The translations under genes and the position numbers were made by a program. The notes beneath the pieces were generated by a model, which saw only the letters and a program-made list of their open reading frames with translations, was not told the DNA's origin and searched no databases. A stretch of DNA of 64,000 nucleotides, from positions 1-64,000 of the forward strand of contig WION01000260.1 of assembly GCA_015039365.1 (NCBI GenBank), in the 5' to 3' direction. This DNA is from Amanita rubescens (Eukaryota > Basidiomycota > Agaricomycetes > Agaricales > Amanitaceae). The first letter of the stretch is position 1, and each line of letters starts with the position of its first letter. This document shows, in pieces, positions 21,657 to 31,800 of the stretch.

Positions 21657-22660
21657 TTATTTCAGTTTGTTGAATGGTTGTTCTAGACGGAGAAGTATAA
21701 GTGCTAGAAAGTGATGGCAATCAATAATAAAGCATAACCTCTTAACTGGCGTTGCATTTCTCCGCCTGTTCCACCATTTGATATTCGTTAGGCATTCTTT
21801 TACAAACCCTGGAATTCCCATACCGGAGCTGCGACCGCGCTTCATGCACTAGATCGCGTTGTTGTGGTTTTGGTTTGAGGACCTGGGATGGTGACGCTTG
21901 AGGCATGGTCTCGATAAGCGAAATGGGTGATAATGAATATGGTTTTTTATTACCTTGGCTGTTCTTCTAAATTTCATCCAGCCCGATGTACTATGATGGA
22001 GTTTTGGTATACGCCATACCGTCCATAATACTGCATTCGATGCACCGATAAGCAAACTCCCGAGACTGTGACGGTTTTAATTTAACATTTGACCATTCAG
22101 AGGCAAAGAAAAAGCGACGCATACAACCCTCGTTAGATGATCGTTCGGAACTGGGGAGTGGTGGACCTTCAAAGTAAGGCCTATTACTGGCACATCTCTT
22201 TCCCCTTTCCCAATCCTCCCGCTTAGTTTCTAGGCAGCGATATTGCGCCAAATCTTCAAGCGAGCTTCGTACCATGCCTTCAAGAATTCCTCTGTGGTTT
22301 CAATCTGATTCAACTGTTCAGAGACAAAGGAGAAAGACGATGCGTACGGTGTCGGCCGCCAAGGTATGGTGATACACCATGTTCTAGGCAGGGTACAAGA
22401 GGGCATGGCATAGGAGACCATCAAGATTAGCGCGAGGCCACGTCGTGATTTGCGGTACAATCTTCTATACAGTCGACGCGAAAGATGCCCTCGATTGACT
22501 CGTCAGGGCGCGAATGCGAACATTTCCCTTCGCAAGCCTGTCATAAAGGTTTGAATTTCGGTGAATTCGGTCCCGAAAGATAGTGGTACGTACGTCCTAC
22601 GATGCTCGACGGATTGGAAATACTAGCTCCGATGAGTGTCGTGCGAATTCAGGTAGATCA
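21657..22660 (-). pseudogene. Type-II array copy F, 5' truncated and decayed
   Basis: Matches array copy A but lacks the signal-peptide exon and promoter box; similarity begins mid-exon 1 near 22650. Exon 2 (from 22537) reads ACEGKCSHSRPDESIEGIF and VDCIEDC, then hits TAA at 22427-22429. Later exons still show LNQIETTEEFLKAWYEARL, CLETKREDWERGKRC, SREFAYRCIECS and GIPGFVKECLTN. The donor after the last module is TTAAGAG instead of GTAAGAG. It cannot be expressed as a secreted protein. Confidence 0.7.
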
Positions 22661-23006
22661 CTTGGATATTGGCATTATGAAAACTAGTTTCTGTCCTTCG
22701 GAAGTTGAATCGGAACGAGGCCTCAGCCTTGCCAGTCCTGGTAACTGAATTATGTAAACAACACGTGAACGTGAGAATCTAATCTCGCACCAACCACCGA
22801 CGGCCTCAAATGCCCCACTGGACCCTGGTCCCACTTGCCAGTGCGTAATAGTTGAGAAGATCATGTTGTCCGGATGAGTACTTGAGTAATGATGGTCGGG
22901 CTACAAGCCAAGACATGTAAAGAATATAATCGCTCAAGTCCCCACAACTGCTTTCTATGCAGACATGTTAGCGCCTCGTCAGATACGCCTAACTTGGCCT
23001 GAGGTA
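22661..23006. other. Array spacer between copies C and F
   Basis: Repeats the 19122-19493 spacer (shared GGAACGAGGCCTCAG and GTAATAGTTGAGAAGA blocks). No gene. Confidence 0.45.
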
Positions 23007-23749
23007 TCACTGGGGCGGTTTCGACTCGACAGTCTTTTTTTTCTTCCGCGGCCTCGGGTTTTCGCCCGTGGGCGACCTCCTCCGCTTCTTTTGCGGCCCT
23101 GGTGAAGAAGAAGTATGAAGTTGATGAGTTGGAGACTAGCGATGACAAAGGATGGCCTCTTACCAGGATTGTCCCGCACGCCATCAGCGTAGCTCGTTAC
23201 ACATGATCGAACCTCCCGGTGTGCCCTCTTGCATTTTTCAATGTGCAGATTCACAAGTTTCGCCGTCTCCGTGAGGCGGTGGAGGTGTTGAAGCACCACC
23301 GTGCGCCACTGGTGAATGAGAACGTGGTGGTGATGGGGAATGTAGATTATCATCATGAGACGAGGCTAGCGCTGCTGCTCCAGACGCAGTGATAAACGGA
23401 TGCCAAGGGTGATTTGGATCATTTGATGAGCTGACACATTTCTTTATGCATTCGCCCATCAAGTGGGCGCCCACTTCGTACAAGATAACAAGGTGGGGGT
23501 ACGTCGCCTCACATAACTCTTTACACTTCTCCCTAATCTGGTCGTATTTCAATCCGAGATTCAATCAATTCAGCGGCGAAAGATACGGCATACCTCCGAC
23601 TCTGGCAAAGTTCGACGGCACAGCGGTTGCTCAGATTGGGATGCGAGGCTGGTGTATGGATTGGGGTAAGAACAAGCGTGGACTTTTTCCAGCGCCGCGC
23701 ACGACAGCGCAACAAGAACGAGGATGAATGTGAAAGGAGGGGAAAACAT
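23007..23749 (-). pseudogene. Array copy C with modules 2 and 3 deleted
   Basis: Exon 1 (23749-23594) is a full signal-peptide exon (MFSPPFTFILVLVALSCAAL). Exon 2 starts at 23537 with IREKCKELCEATYPH...GECIKKC and the SPPRSHSPVAHGGASTPPPP linker. At about 23266 the linker passes directly into module 4 sequence (CACGGAGACGGCGAAACTTG), so modules 2 and 3, the small exon and their introns are gone. The joined frame ends at TGA 23238-23240 after GETCESAH. Module 4 (KLVNLHIEKCKRAHREVRSC) and a very basic tail with KKRRRSPTGENPRPRKKKK persist in another frame to TGA at 23007. A short protein with module 1 and the linker could still be secreted. Confidence 0.65.
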
Positions 23750-23809
23750 CAGGGTAGCGATCAGCGTTGCTTGGGATCCCTTTATATATAATTACCAGAA
23801 CTCTGGCCG

Positions 23810-23820
23810 TGTTACCCGAA
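23810..23820 (-). promoter_or_regulatory. Array promoter box of copy C
   Basis: TGTTACCCGAA, 61 bases upstream of the start codon at 23749. A TTTATATATAA run lies at 23780-23791. Confidence 0.6.
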
Positions 23821-24046
23821 CATCAGGATCGAAACCAGGATTTGCCGATGTTGATATATATGACAGGATTAGCGCGGTATACATACCAGAGCCATAGTCT
23901 AACAACCAGTCCATGAATATAATCGTTCGGCCTCATGTCTTTTTCTTTTGAGCATCGCAAGACCTATCGGGTCTCGTTCGTGACGCAACGTTGCCTTCAG
24001 ATGTCGGAAGCTCATAAGGCATGCCAATGCTCAGCCCAAATTATCT

Positions 24047-24260
24047 CTAGTGGCCACCACCACCGGTTTTTTTCGAGTTCTTCCTTGGATGGTTATTTCC
24101 TGTCGTTAATTTCCCCCGCATTGTTGAATGATTTTACTGCGCGAAGTAGTATTAAGTGCCGGATACTGATAATAATAATCTCTTACCTGGCGTTTCGTCT
24201 GTCCACTCTGACAACCGCTCGTTAGGGATGTTTTTACACACCTAGGAACTCCCTGCTTGG
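24047..24260 (-). pseudogene. Fragment of a type-II array gene (last two exons)
   Basis: Matches the 3' end of copy A: remnant GGAGTTCCTAGGTGTGTAAA, intron GTAAGAGATTATT...CGCGCAG, then a last exon ending in GGTGGTGGCCAC plus TAG (24047-24049), against GGTGGTGGCCGC plus TAG in copy A. Upstream modules are missing. It sits directly beside a TRS33 fragment, in the same order as TRS33 and copy A at 26.3-28.8 kb. Confidence 0.65.
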
Positions 24261-24284
24261 ATGTTCCGTATTCGGTGAAGAGGC

Positions 24285-24650
24285 AGAAGGCTGGCTGGTT
24301 GGACGGACTCGCATTGGATGTAAACGCGCTGGTGCTAGTTGACGAAAGAGCAGACGATTGACTTTCTCAGGCGCGTGGTGGTTTGTCTGCAGGTTTTCCG
24401 CCTGTTTCTGCAGCCCAGAGGTCTTTGCACACGAATTTGATAGTACCGAGCGCCCCGGTGAATAGCCTGATGCGGGGTAAGAAACGGAATGAGTCCGGAC
24501 TCCGGAGCTAGACGAGATGAGCACCGTTGGCGCCCACGTGCATGCCGATGGTCTTTAGTCTTAGTCTGAGGTCGTCGCCTTCGTCGTGAAGGGTGATCCT
24601 TTGGTTTGTACAAGGTGCAGAATGCAGGCGTCGATCATTTCCTTGGGCGG
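24285..24650 (-). pseudogene. Fragment of TRS33 inside the array
   Basis: Corresponds to 28310-28690 of the TRS33 gene. Shared stretches include TTTGCACACGAATTTGATAG and GGTGATCCTTTGG, plus the reading IGMHVGAN. Parts of exons 1 and 2 are present, with many differences and no open frame. The promoter, start and 3' exons are absent. It marks a segmental duplication that carried a piece of the neighbouring gene into the array. Confidence 0.7.
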
Positions 24651-24847
24651 CAGGCAGCGCGGTGATGTTCGACGTAAAAGGTACTAACGTAACCCACGGG
24701 TGACAAGACGGGCTCGAAAACCGGTTCAGGAACCGGGTTGGCTAGGTGATGCAGAATACTAGCTAAGACATGACTACAATTAACAAGAATATAATCGATT
24801 GGCCCCACTTATGGGCCTACATACTACTCAAGTTAGTTCTCGTCCAA

Positions 24848-26022
24848 TCACTTGGCAGGATGGGATGTTTTCTTCTTTTTTTTCGGCCGCCCTGTCACTT
24901 GTTCGGTTGGTCCTGGTGAAGAAGTATGAAAGTTAATGAGTGGAGGCTGGTGGTAACAAAGAATGGCGTATTACCAGAATTCCGCCCGTGTTCAATGTAG
25001 CTTTTTACGCATGATGAAAGTGGCCGGTGAGATTTATGGCAGGAATCAATGCGCTGAATCACAACTTTCGACGGCTATTGCGATTTCCATTCAGGTCAAG
25101 GCATTTAGAAACAAAGGACAGCTTACGAGCTTGAGCCCGGTGTTGCCTTGATGAGGAGGGGTTAGTAATCAATTACGGTCTTGTTGAAGGAACTAGCGTC
25201 TTACCTTTGGGCTTCTCCTGCTCTTCCCACTCTTTTCTCATTTCGGTGCTTGGGATGCCATTTCGCATACATTGGAGAGTCGGGTACAAATACTGATCAC
25301 AGGTGTTAATGCAATACAGTACAAATTCTTCGGGCTGGTTTTAATTTGAGGTTCAGCCGTCAGAGACAAAAGAAAAGGCGACCATACAACATCCTCTTCT
25401 CCCTGAGGGGGGGCTACTAGCAGTGGTGAAGTTTAGTTAGGCGGTGGCAATAACAGTGTGTGTGGCATCCTAATTACCTTGGCTTCTAGTCAACTCGTCC
25501 AACTTGATGATTATTGGGTTTTTGGTGCATTCTTGCTTACAAGCTTCGCCAACTAATTTATGACTTTGCCTTCTATCTTTGCACCATGCTTTACATCTCT
25601 TTGCAGTTTCAATTCAGTGAGGGTTAGCCGTTGAGAGGCGAGGAAAAGGATTGAACGTACTACAGCATTGATTGCTGCAGCCGCAAGCTGATGAAGGCGT
25701 TCTGATTCGCCACTGACACATTCGTTTATGCATTCGCCCATCAAGTGGGCGCCCACTTCGTACAAGATAACAAGGTGGGGGTACGTCGCCTCACATAACC
25801 CTTTACACTGCTCCCTCAACTGGTAGCATTTCAATCCGAGATTCAATCAATTCAGCGGCGAAAGATACGGCATACCTCCGACTCTGGCAAAGTTCGACGG
25901 CACAGCGGTAGCTCAGATTGGGATGCGAGGCTGGTGTATGGATTGGGGTAAGAACAAGCGTGCACTTTTTCCAGCGCCAGCGCAACAAGAACGAGGATGA
26001 ATGTTAAAGGAGGGGAAAGCAT
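24848..26022 (-). CDS. Secreted multi-hairpin cysteine protein, array copy B (intact)
   Basis: Exons on the minus strand are 26022-25876, 25819-25664, 25598-25478, 25327-25205, 25146-25127, 25074-24975 and 24912-24848. Every phase agrees, giving 243 residues. A signal peptide (MLSPPLTFILVLVALALEK, cleaved near VHA|C) is followed by module 1 (CKGLC, 20 residues, CINEC), a short Ala-rich linker instead of the Pro-rich one, module 2 (RCKAWC, 13 residues, ACKQEC), module 3 (EFVLYCINTC...LQCMRNG, where the fourth cysteine is replaced by Gly), a small exon, module 4 (RIDSCHKSHRPLSSC) and a tail with RPKKKKK ending HPAK. Each module is one exon or nearly so. Promoter box at 26082. Function unknown; a secreted, possibly host- or microbe-directed protein is inference. 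Confidence 0.75.
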
Positions 26023-26081
26023 CAGGGTAGCGATCAGCGTTGCTTGGGGTTCCTTGATATATGCTACCAGAACACTGGCCG

Positions 26082-26092
26082 TGTTACCCGAA
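26082..26092 (-). promoter_or_regulatory. Array promoter box of copy B
   Basis: TGTTACCCGAA, 60 bases upstream of the start codon at 26022, in the same CTGGCC...CATCAGGATC context as copy C. Confidence 0.6.
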
Positions 26093-26290
26093 CATCAGGA
26101 TCAAAACCTTTGCTGATGTTGATTAAGTTGGCTGTGCATGGTGCGGTATACTAGAGCTATGGTCTAACAACCAGTCCATGAATATAATCGTTCGGCCTCA
26201 TGTCTTTATTCTTTTGAGCGTGCAAGACCCATCGGGACTCGTTCGTGACGCAACGCTGCCTTCGGATGTCAGGATCAGCCCAAATTATCT

Positions 26291-27636
26291 CTAGCGGCCA
26301 CCACCGCCGGCTTTTCTCAAGGACTTCCTTGGATGGTTTTTTCTTGCCATTTTTAACCTATGCCGATTTTCTACCGCATCGTTGAATGATTTTACTGCGC
26401 GAAGAAGTAGTAATAAGTGCCGGAGACTGATAATAATAATGAAACGAATGATCTCTTACCTGGCGTTCCTTCTTTCCACTCTGACAACCGGCTCGCTAGG
26501 GATGCTTTTACACAACTAGGAATTCCCTGCTTGGAGATTAGACAGCAAAGCATGCACCAAGTAACAAATTTCACGGGCTGTTGTTATTTTGATTTTGAGG
26601 TTCAGCTATTTGGGGGAGGGGCGATAATACGTACGACCTTGGGTGATAACGCTTGAAGAGCATAATCTCGATAAGTGAAACCAGCGATAATGAATATGGC
26701 TATTTTTTATACCTTGGTCTTTCACTTCGCGCTTCCAAACGGCCACCAATCCAGGATTCGAGATATACTCCAATGCAGTTTTGGATCTCACCTGAGAGCC
26801 CATAACGCTGCATTTGATGCACCAATCAACAAACTCCGGGTACTGTTGTAGTTTTTAATTTAACATTTGACCATTCGGAGACAAAAGAAAAGGTGACACA
26901 TACAACCTCCTTTAGATGTTCGTTCGGGTCCGAAGGGAGTGGTGGGCCTCAACAATGCATGAGGGGAGACTAATGATGATGATAAAGTAAGGCCTATTAC
27001 CTCTACATCTCCTTTCAGTTTCCCAATCCTTCCGCTTGGTGTTCAGGCAGCTCGCTACTGTTGTTTTGAACGTACGACTGCGCACGCGCTCTCTGCACCA
27101 TGCTAAGAATTCCTTTGTTGTTTTCAATTTGATTCAGCCATTCAGAGATAAAGGAGAAAGACGATACGTACGGCATCCAGTTCTGCCGCCGAGGGAGGTG
27201 GAGTTGGTGATACGCCACGTCCCGGTGATGCAACATACGGTGCTGGCGTATGAGCATGAATATCATCAGGATGAGTGATTTGTACCGCGAGAAGATAGGC
27301 GGCCAGATCGTATTTATGTGGGTGGAGGGTACAATCATCTGTACAGCTTATGCGAATGATGGCTTCGTTTGCCTCGTCAGGGTGCAAATGCGAACATTTT
27401 CGTTCACAAGCCTTTGGTATCCGAGGCTGGTAAGGTTTTGAATTTGAGATTTGATCAATTCGGCGATGAAAGATAGTGATGGTACGTACGTCTGGCGGTT
27501 CTCGACGGACCAGAGGTACTACTGGCTCTGATGGGTATGCGAGGCTGTTGGGCGGATCCAGGTAGAGACAAGCGTGCGCTCCTTCCAGCGCTGCGCAGGA
27601 CAGCGCGACGACGACGAAGCGAGTCAAAGGGAACAT
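26291..27636 (-). CDS. Secreted multi-module cysteine protein, type II, array copy A (one phase conflict)
   Basis: Exons: 27636-27490 (signal peptide MFPLTRFVVVALSCAALEG, then AHAC), 27426-27172 (CERKC...SCTDDC plus a Pro-rich end), 27112-27001 (EFLAWCRERV...SCLNTKRKDW), 26842-26713 (EFVDWCIKCS...LVAVWKREV), 26651-26638, 26577-26460 (KFVTWCMLCC...SCVKAS...LSEWKEG) and 26394-26291 (basic tail NHPRKSLRKAGGGGR plus TAG). Three exons share an [EK]F-x2-[WY]C start and an EW/DW/VW end, so they look like copies of one module. All joins fit except exon 3 to exon 4, which is out by one base, so either an indel is present or my splice site is wrong. Intron 1 (63 bases) is also open in frame. Promoter box at 27698. 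Confidence 0.6.
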
Positions 27637-28165
27637 GATGAAACAACGGGAGAGCTTCCTGAATCCTCCCCTTTTACGGTTTCCAAGCTGGCCGCCGTGT
27701 TGCCCGAATGGCCGGACACGATCATGCGGGCCTCGGGCCTCAGTGATGACAGTAATACCATACGATAAAATATGCTCGTATGATGACAGTACCAAGGCGG
27801 GCGTGAGTTGAGCGCGCGGAATAAAAACTAATTGACACACATTGTGGTAAGAGACAAGCATACGCTCCTTCCAGCGCTGCGCAGGACGAGGTTTCCACGC
27901 TGGCCGCCGTGTTGCCCGAATGGCCTGATAAGTAGGATCATGCAGGAATTGTTTCGTAACGAGGCCTCAGTAAGTACCGCCTCTTACATATTACAAATAC
28001 CATTAAAACGGACAATAAAATATGCTCGTGATCAGACAAAGCGAAACTCAGTTTCCATTATGAACCTTTTGGTAATTTGACTTGAAAAGTACCTGAGGCG
28101 GATATGAGTTGAGCGCACGGAATAAATAAAAAACTAATTGACATACATTGTGGTAATGAAGTAAT
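27573..28165. repeat. Tandem duplication of the TRS33/array junction
   Basis: About 27573-27850 and 27851-28165 repeat each other in patches: the first-exon piece CTCCTTCCAGCGCTGCGCAGG, GGCCGCCGTGTTGCCCGAATGG, GAGGCCTCAG or GGGCCTCAG, then the TRS33 3' end (AAAATATGCTCGT...TGAGTTGAGCGC...ACTAATTGACA). The inner copy belongs to array gene A; the outer copy contains the true TRS33 3' exons. Confidence 0.65.
27698..27708 (-). promoter_or_regulatory. Array promoter box of copy A
   Basis: TGTTGCCCGAA, 62 bases upstream of the start codon at 27636. A second copy at 27910-27920 came with the tandem duplication and has no gene of its own. Confidence 0.6.
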
Positions 28166-28823
28166 CTCGGCGGTTACAGTACTCTGATATCCTAACCTCG
28201 CAAGAGCTCCACGAACGATACCAGTAGGTATCGCAGCATACTAAGTTGTATTCAGTAACAAGTAAGCTATAGATATAAACGTGCTTTGTACCGTTTTTGC
28301 GCGTTTGATGGCGACTTCTCTGCTTTCCCAGCTGGACAGACGAGCAACTGGTTTAAACGAGTTGTCTTGAAGTACGTAGACGCCGCGGTGGTTTGTTCGC
28401 AAGTTATCTACTTGTTTCTCCCAAAATGCAGCCCAGAGATCTTTGCACACGAATTTGATAGCGTCGAGTGTTTCGGTGAAGAGAGGTTTATCCTTGCATA
28501 GTCTGAAGAAGTGCGGGGTATGTAGTAAGAAGCGCGCAATGAGCGAGCTAGATGAGATACGCACCGTTCTGAAAAGTTGGCACCTACGTGCATGCCAATG
28601 GCCTCTAGTCTTACTCTTAGGGCATCTTCTTCGTCGTCTGGAGGGTGATCCTTTGGTGGAGGATGGAGGTGGTAGAATGTGAGCGTCGATCATTTCGATT
28701 TCGATTTTTTTTGCTCGTGCATTAGCGACTGCAGCGGATGCTTCTGAGAGTATCGATAGCTTCGATTAGAAAGTAATCGAATGCAGCTGCGTCGATGTAA
28801 CGAGTCGGTGGGTCAGCAAGCAT
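28058..28823 (-). CDS. TRS33: TRAPP complex subunit TRS33/TRAPPC6, exon 1 phase broken
   Basis: A Bet3-family subunit of the TRAPP tethering and Rab-GEF complexes at the Golgi. Exons: 28823-28565, 28502-28292, 28240-28147 and 28092-28058. The start gives RYIDAAAFDYFLIEAIDTLR, then one frame change leads to EASAAVANARAKKIEIEMID, and a second leads to DDEEDALRVRLEAIGMHVG. Exons 2-4 are clean (FVCKDLWAAFWEKQVDNLR, NHRGVYVLQDNSFKPV, GIVRGALARLGYQSTV, ending CTFQVKLPKGS plus TAA). Exon 1 is exactly two bases too long for the frame. Because the rest is highly conserved and this is a core gene, sequence error is as likely as decay. Head to head with UBR1; a decayed fragment lies at 24.3-24.65 kb. 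Confidence 0.88.
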
Positions 28824-28856
28824 GATTCGGTTCGACCGGTAAAGAGCGGTCCGGTC
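28824..28856. promoter_or_regulatory. 33-base bidirectional promoter gap of TRS33 and UBR1
   Basis: The two start codons face away from each other with 33 bases between them. The gap is 78 bases if UBR1 starts at its second methionine (28902). Both transcripts must start inside or within the neighbour's coding region. Confidence 0.6.
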
Positions 28857-31800
28857 ATGCTCTCATCTTTGATTCCGTCCAAGTTCCTCTCTCAGTCGAT
28901 GCAGGCTCGCCACGGCCCGCCACCTTCTGACCCACTTTCTCATCTCAGATTCGTTCTAGAGACTTTACCAGGTTCACGAAAATATGTTTTCACACCAGCC
29001 ACAAGAGCTGAAATTCTCTCTGAACTTTATGACGCTTTCTGTGCCAACCATCCTACTCTATTTCTCCCAGCTTCCTCCTCCACTCTCCCCTCAAACCAAA
29101 CCCTCCACCAAGCTCAACTAGCCTCTGGCTTTGCTGGTTCTGGTCAATCGGATCCACCCTATCCAGGAAAAGTTTGCAGTCGCACCATCCTTAGGGGGGA
29201 GAGTTGCTTCAGATGCAGGCTCGTTTTCTTTTCTCTTATAGCCCGATATTCTAACTTATCTTTGCAGAGATTGTGGCCTCGATGAGAGTTGCGTCATGTG
29301 CTCACAATGTTTCTACGCTACCGATCACACGAACCACAACGTCAGCTTCTACGTCGCCCAGCAGTCCGGTGGTTGCTGTGACTGTGGCGACCAAGAGGCT
29401 TGGAAAGTTCAAATGCAATGCCCACATCACCCCCCTTCCCTACCACAAGAAGATCTCACAGATCTCTCTCAAGTCACACCCAAGAGCAGCGCAAGGATGA
29501 TTACTCCCGAAGTACCCCCCGTTCCGAATTACCCCTACCGAGTCAATGTGCCCCCAGAGCTCCGTGACTCGATGCACAGGACGGTCGGGTACGCGCTGGA
29601 TTTCCTGCTAGACACCCTCGACTACTCTCCCGAAGAACCTGCCATTCCAAGCAACGAAGCTGATTTACGTCTCCAACCCTCCGCAGACCCGATGCTCAAA
29701 GACCAGTACTGCGTCGTCCTCTGGAATGACGATAAACATTCCTTTGACGATGTTATCAAGATGCTTTGCGACTTGACAAACAGGTCCGCTGAGGATTCGG
29801 GCGACGTGACTCATCACATTGACGAAACGGGACGGGGCGTCGTCGAGATGAACTCGAACGTGACTCGCTTGTTGGAAATTGCCCAAGCGCTGAACAACAT
29901 CGACCTTGGCGTTACCGTCAGAAGGGCGTACGACACCTTTCGGGAGCAAATGTGTGAAGTCATTATCGAGTGGCTGCTCGATCTCTCTCGATGCCGCCTA
30001 GGCACAGATGCGTTGGTCATTCGTGAATTCATAACCACAGAGCTCCTCTCCCCTAGAAAAAGAGAAGCGAGTCCTCACAGCCAATCTGCTGCCGCATTGA
30101 AAGAGCTCACAGAGACAACTCGGTTAGACTACCTCTTGATCTATCACACGCGACTATGGAAGAAACCTCGGCTGAGCATCAAAGAACTCTACGGGTCCAT
30201 CCTCGCCCTCGGCCAAGCACACAAATTAGGCTTAGCCAGCCGTTTCGCCCGCGTCTACCACCGCATCGTCGACTCGTACCTCCTCATCGACCGCGAAGCC
30301 GAAACTTCCATCAAATACCTCGCCCTCCAACTCTTCACCGTCCCCTCCGTCGCCGCCCACGTCGTCAAAACTCACAAACTCGTCAACCGCCTCTTATTCA
30401 TCATCATGGCCTTTTTCACCAACCAAATCCAGGACAAACACATCGTATACCCACCCGCCCCTCCAGGCGTGATCGACGCCGACAGCCAACCATTCAAATC
30501 CAAACGGTTCATGCCCGTCTTTAGCGACTTGCGTTACCTCGTCGTAACCGAACCCGTCCAAGAGCTGATCGCCCACAACCTCGAGTACATCGACTCATTT
30601 GCGGTTATATGCCAGCTGTTTATGTGTATCCACCCTAACAAGCGCGCGGTGGCGACGCACATCGAGTACGAGGGTGATTTGTGGATAAGCGTCTTCAACG
30701 TCACCTTGTCCCTCTCCCGCGTCGTCAAAGCGTACGGAGAAGCTTTTTCTAGGTCAACCGTGACGGAACTCTTATCCGCCATCCTAATCGTGATGCACCA
30801 AATCACGGCTGTGTGTAATTTCGAAGAGGAGCGATTGGACAAGACGAAATTCGGTCCGATACAATACCACGATGTGATTTTTGGAGAGGCCAAGTACGCC
30901 GTTGTCAATTTTAACGTGTTGGAGGGTTGGGTTAGCTTTCATCATTCGTTGCATTGGTTGTTGGCAGAATTGTTTAAGCATGTTGATTTGTTGGATGAGC
31001 AGGCTATCAAGTTTGCGGGGTTGGGAACGCTCAGGGACGTTATTCATAGTCGGAAGAACGAAAAGGAGATTTTGGGGATTGTTGATTTTCCGCTTCGAGG
31101 TGGGTTGTTCTGTGTTGGTTTTCGTTTTTTGAGTGGATGCTGAAATGTTTGTTGTAGTGCTGGCGATGAGCGCTCAGATCAGGACGGGGTTATGGGTCCG
31201 CAATGGGTTCACGATTCGGGGACAACTTCTCCATTATCGGGATTACCTCCTCCGAGAACTATGCTGCGACCAAGACATCTATCTCGTCCAAACGGCTCTG
31301 ATTCTCGTAGACCCCAACGCAGTGATCGTCTCCATCCTCGATCGTTACGGCCTGCTAGACTTTTTCACCGGAGCGACCGTCCACGACGTATACGAAGGCC
31401 CGCAACTCTCCAATATGGTCGAAGAAGCGCTGTACCTCATCATTACAATCCTTAGCGAAAACGCCAACGCGTCCAAGATGCCCATCGAGAAAATCGTCAG
31501 GAGGGAGATTGTCCATTCGTTGATTCTCGGACCCTGCACGTTCACCGAACTGTCCAAGCGCGTCGCCGAACGCGTGGCTGCCTATGTCGGGTTTGACCGC
31601 ATCTTGTCTACCGTCGCGAACTTTAGGCCACCGGAGACGCCAACGGATACGGGGTTGTACGAGCTCAAAGATGAGATGTACGACGAGGTCAATCCGTTCT
31701 TTTACCACTACACCAGGAACAAGCGGGAAGAAGTGGAGACTATCCTCTTGACGAGGCTCAGAAAGAAGGAGGGTATTCAAGATCCGGTGATGGTCCCTCA

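Noticed and set aside
27142..27861. One 239-codon open frame over copy A
   Set aside because: It reads through the promoter region and intron 1 (63 bases, a multiple of three). The signal peptide at 27636 and the shared splice sites define the real gene.
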